DNA from: Laguncularia racemosa
Taxonomy: Eukaryota; Streptophyta; Magnoliopsida; Myrtales; Combretaceae
DNA length: 64,000 nt
Reading direction: 5' to 3'
Assembly (NCBI GenBank): GCA_037954665.1
Contig: JBBMOL010000008.1
Location: 6,913,559-6,977,558, forward strand
In this document: positions 55,201-64,000 of the stretch, in pieces
How the letters are laid out: every line of letters begins with the position of its first letter
Position numbering within the stretch: the first letter of the stretch is position 1
Notes under the pieces: generated by a model
Told to the model about the DNA's origin: nothing
The model's database searches: none
The model's input: the letters and a program-made list of their open reading frames with translations, nothing else
Program-made: the position numbers and the translations under genes

Positions 55201-57168
55201 TTATTTCCTTCTTATTTCTGAGAACAGGAGATCAACAAAGTAGAATGATGCCAGAAAACCTATAGCGCCTAGTGCTAACATGAAACCAATTGCGGCAATG
55301 AGAGAATAGCCAAGGTAGATTGCGATGGATGCAGGTTCACTCAGACTCTGGAGGTCAAAAACCATGTAGTTGATGAAATACAGGAACACATACAAAGCAG
55401 TTGAACCAGAAGCATAGAAGGCCTTCCACCACCATTGCCAATCACCCTCACGGAGATTAATATATGTAACAATTACTGAAGCTTGGGCACAGACAATTAT
55501 TAACAAAACAAGAACAATCAACAGGAAGCCAAAGACATAGTAGAATCTCCCTAACCAGACACTAGATAATATGAAGAACAATTCGTTGAAAAGTGTCCCA
55601 AATGGCAGAAAACCAGCACCAAGAACTAAGAGCCAGGAAGGATACTTGCGAGGATGGACTTCAAAGGGGACAGGATTGACATAGGGAGAATTCTGGATTT
55701 GCTCAGTCGATTTTGCGATAAAACCCCCCAATAGAGTGAGCGGGACTAAAATGAAGAACCACATGCAAGCAAGAACGAGATAGACCTTGAGGGAAAGAGC
55801 GCTGGTGCTGCTATTATGCCAAAATATGATGTTTAGAACTATATGGATGATGCAGATTGTTCCTGGAAAAAAGAGTGAAGTTCTCCAGGTAAGTGGCAGC
55901 CACCCTTTTGAATTTCCCTTGATTGCTATCCATAGACGCACGCTTACGTATCCAGCTTCGATTCCCATAATGTTAAACAAGAAGATTATTCCCATTAATA
56001 GCATTCCTCTTGAATCTGGAGACATATAACCAAGGGATGCTAAGATAGTTGTTAAAACTGCCATCCCCATGACTTGGACCCCATTCCCGACCAGGACACA
56101 CAGCATTCCGGGATTCGTTGGCTCTCTGAACATATCTCCTGCTAGAAGCTTCCAGCCTGAAAGTTTGTCACTCAGCTGCAATTGAGCTTCTTTGTCTGGC
56201 TCCTCGTACTGTGATAGATACCTCCTGATTGTCCTTAGGAAGATGGCCAGCATGATGCCGGTTAAGAAGACAATCGTGATCAGTGAATTCAGAATCGAAA
56301 ACCAGTGCACTTGGGCACCTTCCATCTTTAGGTAAACATCCCATCGAGATGACCACTTAATGTCGCTCTTCACAAATTCTACCTCATAAGTGAAGGAGAC
56401 TGACTCTCCTCGTTTTATAATCTGGGATTTTTTAAGGTCCAAAGGGCAGTCAACCGGTGCTATACGATCCATTGTGTGTAATTTTCTCATCTTAGTGGGA
56501 TCATGTCTTACACTGCAAGGGACTACATCAAACCCCACAATTTGAAACGTGGAATGTGCTTCAGAAGTCTTACCCATACCATCCTCCACAGGAACAATAA
56601 TTTCACGATTCTCATGGACCAAGATCCTGAACTTGAGGTGATTAATGATATAGTCTTCATAGCTGTTAAACGGTGTGTAGCCAACTGGAAATCCAGTCCA
56701 CTGAATTGAGATCCCATTATGCCCAGCGTTCCTCCTTACTGGCATATTATCAAGTATCATGTTGACTTGGTACAAATTTCGAACTCTTTCTTTCAATAGC
56801 TTCACCTCATTCTTATCTAGTGGGTGAGTATTGCAGAGGAATATAGATTCGTTGACGTTCATCCGGAATTGATAAGGAGAGTTTAGAACTTGTGCTCCCA
56901 CAAGAGATTCTCCAATGTTCTGACCACTCCTTTTAATGCCTTGGTAAGGCTTGCAATAAGGTAGAGTATAGTAGCTATAAGGAAGCAGTGATTCAATGGA
57001 TGTCAAGGAATTTACCTTAGCATAAATTTCATCACCAGTGAAGAGCCTAAACCTGAAGTGTGAAGGGTAAAAATACCCACTGGCATTATGCACCAGAAGA
57101 ACTAGAACAAAGGGGAAAAGCCACGTCTGAAGTGGTGGTGTTCCCATTTTTACTCTGAATGGGACCAA
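55201..57168 (-). CDS. Transmembrane nine (TMN/TM9SF/EMP70) protein, TMN11/12-like, 655 aa
   Basis: Nonaspanin of the Golgi and endosomal membranes. Relatives take part in membrane protein sorting. One uninterrupted ORF. A signal peptide (hydrophobic core 16-26, NASG near 31) is followed by a lumenal domain (about 32-285) with KVNSLTSIESLLPYSYYTLP, CKP, NIGESLVG and FRMNVNE. KWSSRWDVYLKMEGAQVHWF leads into nine membrane spans at roughly 289-312, 356-380, 388-411, 431-450, 461-483, 511-538, 542-566, 585-606 and 617-647, with the family signature KYPSWLLVLGAGFLPFGTLF between spans 5 and 6. The C-terminus SEIRRK lacks the KXD/E motif of plant TMNs. Met1 is kept because the paralogue shares the M-x-P...R-M-G start; Met8 is possible. 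Its nearest relatives appear to be Arabidopsis TMN11/TMN12. Confidence 0.95.
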   Translation of the reverse strand: MVPFRVKMGTPPLQTWLFPFVLVLLVHNASGYFYPSHFRFRLFTGDEIYAKVNSLTSIESLLPYSYYTLPYCKPYQGIKRSGQNIGESLVGAQVLNSPYQFRMNVNESIFLCNTHPLDKNEVKLLKERVRNLYQVNMILDNMPVRRNAGHNGISIQWTGFPVGYTPFNSYEDYIINHLKFRILVHENREIIVPVEDGMGKTSEAHSTFQIVGFDVVPCSVRHDPTKMRKLHTMDRIAPVDCPLDLKKSQIIKRGESVSFTYEVEFVKSDIKWSSRWDVYLKMEGAQVHWFSILNSLITIVFLTGIMLAIFLRTIRRYLSQYEEPDKEAQLQLSDKLSGWKLLAGDMFREPTNPGMLCVLVGNGVQVMGMAVLTTILASLGYMSPDSRGMLLMGIIFLFNIMGIEAGYVSVRLWIAIKGNSKGWLPLTWRTSLFFPGTICIIHIVLNIIFWHNSSTSALSLKVYLVLACMWFFILVPLTLLGGFIAKSTEQIQNSPYVNPVPFEVHPRKYPSWLLVLGAGFLPFGTLFNELFFILSSVWLGRFYYVFGFLLIVLVLLIIVCAQASVIVTYINLREGDWQWWWKAFYASGSTALYVFLYFINYMVFDLQSLSEPASIAIYLGYSLIAAIGFMLALGAIGFLASFYFVDLLFSEIRRK

Positions 57169-59539
57169 TCAAATTAACACAACAAATTAGATAAAACTAA
57201 ACTGAACTGAACATGGTAAGAGCGGGTCAGTAAATCACTCTTACGTTGAAGCCACAGCAACTTGATAGCAACTTCATCACATTTCATGACAAGCAAAGTT
57301 TAAATTTCAGTTAGGGAATGATAAAATTAGAACGTTATTATCTAATTTTTCTGCACAGATAAAACCTTTCATCACCATGATATTAAAATAAAATTCTTTT
57401 GTTGGATCAAGCACTTATTAGTGCCCCAAAAGCTTTGATGAATAGTGTTGCAACTCAAATCTTTTTTAACTATACAGCAATTGGAATTCATGGGATCAAA
57501 ATCCAACAGGAGTAACGCTGGGGGAAGATCGTCTCAGCAACTCAACTTTCTGTGGAGGCTGGGCTGAACCAAGTCACAGTGGAATATGTATGGTATATGG
57601 ACTGCTGTATAGCTAGACAAAGATTTGAGTTGTGTGGTCATCATGAGTTACAACTTTTGGTGCAATGATAGGCGTTTGATCAAACAATAACTTAATGAAA
57701 TCTTCTTTTATTTTTTATTATTTATTTATTTGTTTACTTTTTTTTTTTTTGAGTGCTAACTGATAGAAACAGAAACGTTGCCACAGAGTTAATCACATGA
57801 AAAATCAAAATCCATTGAATGAGTCTTGAATAATCAGTCAGAACTATAGAAACTGAAACAAGAATCAAAAGATGGTGGATTTACCCCAAAATCCTAGGTA
57901 TCTGCTTCAAACATAGAAACCAGAACTGCTTCAACATCGAAATAGTGAAATCAGCCTCTTTAACGTTGTCAGCTTTATCTACGAGGCGATATAAGCTAGA
58001 TATAATACTCATATTTTACCTTGATTCCAAAAGGACGGCCGACTTGACTTATGATCATTAACTATTAATTATGGAGTCAATGTAAAGATAGAAACTAGGC
58101 AGTTTATGTGAAGACAGAAGGAAGCCGTCAAAGATTGTTACTTTCGAAATGTCCCTAGCAAACCTGCTTTTTGTTATTCAAATGCTTAGAAGACGAGCAT
58201 TTCTATGCAATGTCCTATCTTTCCAATTGTCTTGAAAATCTGCTTTCCAAATAAATATAGGGTTATTTAAACAAAATATGACTGAGTTTTCACGCTATTT
58301 CACTTTTTTTTTTGTTCATTTTTAAAAATGTGTAATGTCCAAAATTAATAATTGGCCTAAGCAAAGATACCATGCCTACTAGGCCTATAATTTGAGTCTA
58401 GAGGCACAGTAGTGACTTCAAGCTCAACTCAAAGTATAACAAGCTCTAGCTCTGCTCCATTAAATTCATTTCCCAGTACTGTTTAAAAACTTGCACTTTT
58501 TCTAATTAAAATTATATTGAAGCTTGATTAGCAGAGATGTCGATAGGAAAACACACAAGCCTAGAATAATAGTAGAGATGATATTGATCGGTGAAAATTC
58601 CATGATGTGCCACTATCTTACGACTGTCCTTAACTGGATAAATGTCTAAAGGCGACATGAAAATTTAGACCATTTCAACAGTTTTGATGAATCTTCCCAT
58701 TCAAGAATATGTTCTGAAGGACATCCACATATCATGTTGTATCATTTCCTTCTACCATATCATCCATTTTAACAAAGAGGAAAATGATAACACGTGTTGA
58801 ACACTAAACAGAATACAGAAGAAACTTTTACACATTTCTATATATTTTTTATATCATGAATTGTACACTCAGTTCATATTCAGCTTGGTTCTTCCAGAAG
58901 AAACAAGCAGAAATTGCATAAAGTTTCAGAAAAGTACATAGTAGATGGGAATTAATAAAATATTGAAATTAATGAGATTTTGAATGATATTCAAGGCTTT
59001 GCAAGCGATGAGAGATCAAGAGCAGAAACGCCTCTAGAATTGTTGCCCTTATGAGCAACAAGTCAACCTTAACTAAAGTTTTCACGTTTACTAAACTGCT
59101 TTTACAGCTGAGACATTATGTGAAAAGAATAAATGTCATAATCAACGAACTCAGATTGCTCGGGTTGTTGTAACATTGTATGGTTTATTGAAGCGGAAGC
59201 TGTATTATACTTTGAATACCTCATAGTTACAGAAAATATGCAAGAATCATTTCAGCATGATATCATCTACAACACAGCTCACGGGTGAGAAGCCACATCT
59301 ATATTGCTGGTATTACAGCAACTCTTTCAAAGGGAAAAATGTTCAAGGAGACCAAGTCTTTATGCACAGAAGTATAAGGTATTCCTACCATGGACAATGT
59401 ATGGGTGCCTTGCACTCACATAGTCCCACGTAATACGGGTCTATATTAGAATTTCCCCTTTCTTGCAGCAAACAGTAACAGCAAATCATAATGCAAAGTA
59501 AAGCAATAACTAAAATACTGGACAAACAAGACTAGGCCT
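57169..59539. other. Intergenic region between the tandem TMN genes
   Basis: 2.4 kb without a coding frame. It contains the promoter of the left TMN gene (minus strand, near 57170-57500) and the 3' end of the right one. It has T-rich runs (57737-57750, 58302-58313). I see no transposon ends. Confidence 0.6.
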
Positions 59540-61545
59540 TCATGAAGATCCCTCGCCTACTGGCTGATGAAGTGGAATTTTTTTCCTACTTTTGGAGCCA
59601 TACAGGAGATGGACAAAGTAGAATGATGCCAGGAATCCTACACTACCGAGTGACAGCATGATCCCAATTGCTATGATGAGAGAATAGCCAATATAGATTG
59701 TAGACGATGCTTGTCCGCTCAAACCATGAAGGTGGGAAACTAGGTAATTTCCGAAATACAAGAAAATGTAAAAAGCACTTGAACCTGAAGCATAGAAAGC
59801 CTTCCACCACCACCGTGAATCACACGCACTGAGACTCATTATGGTAACGAATACTGACACTTGGGTAGAGACAATAATTAGCAAAAGAAGAACAATAAGC
59901 AGCACCCCAAAAATATAGTAGAATCTCCTCATAAAGAAGCTAGAAAGAATAAGGGATAATTCCATATAAAATGTTAAAAATGGTAGAGCCCCTATACCTA
60001 TAACAAAGGGCCAGACTATATAATTGCGTGCATGTACTTCAACGGGGATCGAGCTCACACACACGGGATAATGAATCCAGTTAGCTGATTTTGCTATGAA
60101 TCCCCCCAAAACGGCTAAAGGAACGGAAATGAAATACCACAAAGATGCAAGAATAAAGTGCATAGAAAAGGGAAGAGCACTAGTGCTCCCGTTGTGCCTG
60201 AATATGAGGTTTAGAACCGTGTGAATAAGGCAGACAATTCCTGGGAAAAAGAGTGAAGTCGAACAGGAAACCGACAACCACCCGTCTGAATTTCCCTTGA
60301 TTGTTCTCCATAAATGCACACTCCAATACCCAGCAGTGACTCCCAAAATGTGATACAAAAGGATCATTGTTGTCAGTAGCATTCCCCTTGAATCCAATGG
60401 AATGAGGCCAAGGGCTGCTAAGATAGTTGCTATAATTGCCATCCCTGTTATCTGGACCCCGTTCCCAACCATGACGCATAGCATTCTGGAACAGCGTGGT
60501 CCTCTAAACACGTCATTCGTGAGAAGCTCGCAGCCAGGGATTCTCTCAATCACTTGTGATTGAGCTTCATCTACTTCTTCGGATCCTGACATGGACCTCC
60601 TGAAGGTCCTTGAGTAGACCATAAATATATGGCCGGTTAAGAAGGCAGCTACAATCAGTGAATTGGGGATTGAAAACCAGTGGACATAGGCATCGCCCTT
60701 TTCTAGGTAATCATCCCATTGAGATGACCATTTAAGATCACTCTTCACGAATTCAACCTCATAAGTGAAGGAGACAGATTGTTGCTCTTGTACAACTTGT
60801 GTTTTGTGGAATTCCAAGGGGCAATGAACTGGAGCTACGGGATCAAACATGTTCAATTTTCTCATCTTTTCAGCATCATGTCTTACACTGCAAGGTATTA
60901 CCTGAAATCCCACAATTTCAAAGGCAGAGGCTTGTGAAATCCTGCCCATACCCTCTTCCGTAGTAATAGTTTCGCTGCTACTCTCATGGACCAATATCCT
61001 AAATTTGAGGTGATTAATGATGTAATCCCTGTAGCTGCTTTCCCAATCCCTCGTGTAGCCAACTGGAAACCGGTCAATTGACTTGACGCCCTGCTTACAT
61101 TGGAATACTTCACTATTGGCAAATTATCAAGCAACATATTTACTTGATATGAATTTTGAATTCTCTCTTTCAATAGTTCCACTTCATTCTCCTTCAGAGG
61201 TTGAGTAGTGCAGAGATATAAAGTTTCATTGACATTCATACGGAAGCGATAAGGTGAGTTGAGAATTTGATCTCCTATCAGGGATTCCCCAATATTTTGA
61301 TCACTCCTTTTAACACCCCAAGGAGGCTTACAACAAGGTAGGCTATAGTAGCTGAATGGAAGCAATGTATTAATAGATGTCAAGGAATTTACTCTAGCAT
61401 AAATTTCTTCACCGGTGGAGAACGTGTGCTTGAAGCCTGAAGGAGAATAAAATCCACTAGCATCATGCGCCAAAAGAGCCAGAACGAGTATAAAAGACTC
61501 CGTTTGAAGCAGTATTCCCATTCTACTTCTTCTGGATGGAAACAA
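59540..61545 (-). pseudogene. Second TMN11/12-like gene, tandem copy with one frameshift
   Basis: Homologous to the 55201-57168 gene over its whole length and in the same orientation. The 5' part (61545 to about 61090) encodes a signal peptide and ARVNSLTSINTLLPFSYYSL, CKPPWGVKR and NMLLDNLPI. The remainder (about 61085-59540) is open in another frame, with DYIINHLKFRILVHE, then SDLKWSSQWDDYLEKGDAYV and all nine membrane spans. Between 61110 and 61070 a net shift of one base replaces the conserved W-T-G-F/Y-P-V-G loop. The rest is free of stops, so the lesion is young or a base-calling error. The tail is extended (about 16 residues past the usual end, KKIPLHQPVGEGSS) and lacks KXD/E. Confidence 0.9.
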
Positions 61546-62395
61546 GCAATCGAGTCAATGCAACAGGTTGGAAAATTAAAACCGCATCCGCTATAGCAAA
61601 CACGGTCCTAATTCTATAAAAAGATATTAGTTCTAAGGGGTAGGATGAATATTCAAAATGGTTGCTGAAGGAACTTCTACAGTCAAGTTAACAGGAATTT
61701 CCAATCATCTATCTGACTGTCAAATGATGCTAGTTAACTCTGGACTGAGTTAGTGAGCATCATCTGAATTGGCAGAATGGTGATCAGTCGGTCTAGTTAC
61801 TTTCGATTGACAGGACCGTCAGAGTTTCAAGTTGAAAGATCTCATGCATCAGATCAAGCATGACAAATAAAAGTTTCATTTCACACGACTGGCATGAATT
61901 TTAATGAAGTTATGAAAGTTCAGAACCATAAACAGTGAATGGACAATTGATCAACATAGAGGACGTACCTTAAACCAAATTCTTGTACATTAGCTGCAAA
62001 TACTGGATCCAAAACCCCTTTCTAAAGTCAGAACAGAATCGTAAAGAACAACTCAAAGTATGTTTTATCAACGAGTTAACTTATAAAAATTGATTCTCAT
62101 CAGACCGTTGACTTGACGTATAGATTTTTAAGTTGGTAAGAAATGTCAGAGCAAGAACGAGTAAAAGTTGGATGGGAACTGGTCCAAATATTTTTAACAA
62201 TACGGTTTGGTGGCATTTAGAAAAGAGAGTTTACATAAAAAGAATACGGCTCACATATGAAATCACATTCTTACGTATCGTGGGTCGATGGAGGGGCATT
62301 GTTAAAAATAGATGTTCTAGATATTTCTTTAATGTATAAAGTTGCTAACCTTTGAAAAAGAAAATATTGTTTTTAGATAATAAAAAGTTATGTTA
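61546..62395. other. Upstream region of the second TMN copy
   Basis: About 850 bp without supported coding. It should hold the promoter of the minus-strand TMN copy. No clear TATA box position could be chosen. Confidence 0.5.
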
Positions 62396-62397
62396 TA

Positions 62398-63176
62398 CTG
62401 GGGATGAGTAGATAACCTTATTATATAGTATACTTATTTGTACCTTACTCGATTAGGTTAATTTTAAATGGGTATTAAGGATTATAAAGTAAGTTTCGGA
62501 TATTGATTTTTTGAAACATATTCTCATAGGGTAGGATACGGGTATCAAGTTTTCCTATCATGTGCCTACCCTAAAACCTATATTTAAAGGTATATAAAGC
62601 ATAAATTCCAAGATACCATGTACTTATACTATTAAATATTATTAAATAATATTAATAAACGAATAGTAAATAACAATATTATAATTTTTGACAATAAATG
62701 TTTTAATAAAAAGGAAAAAGAAATAGTCTAAGTTCATAATAACCCTAAACGGTTAAACCTAATACCGCCTCTTTTTCCTTTCTTTATTTTTCCCTATTTT
62801 CCTCTCTAACTTTGGGTTTTTCATTATTTTGTCATGTTCTTTCCCATTTGCTAAGTAGTAAAATAGTATAATTTAAAATAATTACAATAAAAAGTTACTT
62901 TTTTTTTAACTTTACATATTTTATTATGGATTCTATAAATTTTACTTATTAATAATTTATAATTCACATTTAGATTACCCTTTTAGTATCATATAAATTT
63001 AAAATTTGTAAGAAAAAAAAAACATAAATTTACATGTTCCACAACTTACAATATACAAGGTGGTTCTAAGAAGCTATAGGGTAAGTTCTGGTTCCAAAAA
63101 TTAGAAACATGTATCATATAGGATAGGGTACAAGTAGGGTTTCGTATCCTACCCACCTTATACCCGCTCACCTTTA
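62398..63176. mobile_element. Possible non-autonomous hAT-like relic
   Basis: The left end tggggatgagtagata and the right end, read inward, aaaggtgagcgggta agree at about 10 of 17 positions, with all differences being transitions. Inside, GGGTAGGATACG (62529-62540) and its exact reverse complement (63143-63154) form a subterminal inverted repeat. The flanking octamers agree only in part (ATAC). No coding. The bounds are tentative. Confidence 0.35.
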
Positions 63177-64000
63177 GCAAATACGTTGCTAATAATTGAT
63201 CTATGGGGCAGCATAGGAAATAAGGATGCATTATCTAGAGGAAACTATTAGCATATTGAATAATCAATATTGTAGCTTGGTTTAATTTGCTTTTCATTTA
63301 AAAAAAAATAAGGGTAAATTATATGGATACCTCTTGAAAGCTTTTAAAATTATATGGATTCCATGTTGTCACACCTTAAGGGTTGTCCTTGATGTAACAA
63401 CTTGCCATGTATTATACAGAAGCTTCAAGAATGACTCAATGACCATCTTAGAGCTTTGCTATAGTACACATGGCATCTCTTATGCAAGTTACTCTAGGGA
63501 ATTGTACAATTCTACATAGCGGTAGAGAACAAATATAGATAACACCATTTAATATTACACAAGATATATAATAAGATAAGATAAAGTTCAATTACAATAC
63601 CACTTCAACATACCATAGGGGTTCCCTTAAAATACACACATACACATATATAAAATGCTTAGATATGTTTATATCTCTCCCACACTATCATGATCTCTCG
63701 TATTTCGCCTTGCTAGTATATAGTGAGCACTTAACTTCAGCATCAATTTATATGGTAGTGTCCAATAGGGGCTCAGTAAAATAGAAATACTATACAAGTA
63801 TAAGTTACATCTAGTTTAGTGAGGTATCTACTCATAATCACCTTAAAGCAAGTCAAACAAGTTATCAAGCATATGGATGCATGTACAACCAAATGAATGA
63901 AACAATATATACGGCCAATTGGTAGCCATATATAACATGGAATCACGTCTTCCAATACAAGGGTTGAGGATACTATAGCACCATCAATGTTTCGGTTATC
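63177..64000. other. Gene-free AT-rich end of the window
   Basis: Only short ORFs of about 60 aa without family resemblance. No RNA gene or repeat boundary is seen. Confidence 0.5.

Noticed and set aside
61030..61110. An intron in the second TMN copy using the GTAAGC at about 61102 (minus) to remove the frameshift
   Set aside because: Removing DNA to the nearest AG sites (about 64 or 70 bp) gives the wrong frame and would delete the conserved F-P-V-G loop. The first copy has no intron there.
1..64000. CRISPR arrays, bacterial operons or integrated virus genes
   Set aside because: No regularly spaced direct repeats with unique spacers and no non-retrotransposon viral coding were seen. Everything fits plant nuclear DNA.

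Overview
This is nuclear DNA from a flowering plant, probably a eudicot. It is AT-rich, has GT-AG introns and carries many decayed LTR retrotransposons and a hAT transposon. Three host genes can be supported: one subtilisin-like protease gene on the + strand and a tandem pair of transmembrane-nine (TMN/TM9SF/EMP70) genes on the - strand. The species cannot be named from the sequence alone.

Layout. 1-1449: minus-strand Ty3/gypsy LTR, cut by the window edge, with a tRNA-like internal-promoter segment. 1450-5400: degenerate Tekay/Del-type Ty3 pol followed by its LTR. 5410-7772: 5' half of a minus-strand Ty1/copia element with PBS and a 237-bp LTR. 7773-22900: mostly gene-free, with old LTR-like sequence (clearest is the minus-strand LTR starting at 12812), microsatellites and trinucleotide-rich tracts. 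23290-26103: internally deleted Ty3 chromovirus (gag, protease, 3' tail of pol, LTR).

26756-54375: an SBT5.4-like subtilase of 11 exons. The exons join in frame to 769 codons plus stop and all catalytic residues are present. Intron 5 is 20,454 bp long and lies between the exons for the catalytic Asp and His. It holds an almost complete but dead hAT element (32533-37226) with a perfect 8-bp target duplication. It also holds a Tat-lineage Ty3 element (about 37575-47700) with an antisense accessory ORF and a nested chromovirus LTR inside its RT.

55201-57168 and 59540-61545 (both -): two tandem TMN11/12-like genes. The first is an intact 655-codon ORF, the second has a frameshift in the lumenal domain. 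Both lack the usual C-terminal KXD/E Golgi-retention motif. The subtilase and TMN genes converge, with 825 bp between their stop codons. 61546-64000 has no gene, only a possible non-autonomous hAT-like relic.

The host genes form no obvious pathway: a secreted or apoplastic protease lies beside endomembrane proteins. I found no clearly new biological system. The most notable points are the TE-filled giant intron in an apparently intact gene, the well-preserved hAT architecture (TSD, TIRs, subterminal motifs, a 15-bp palindrome), the deletion derivative joining protease to the pol tail, and very recent exact tandem duplications inside otherwise old elements.
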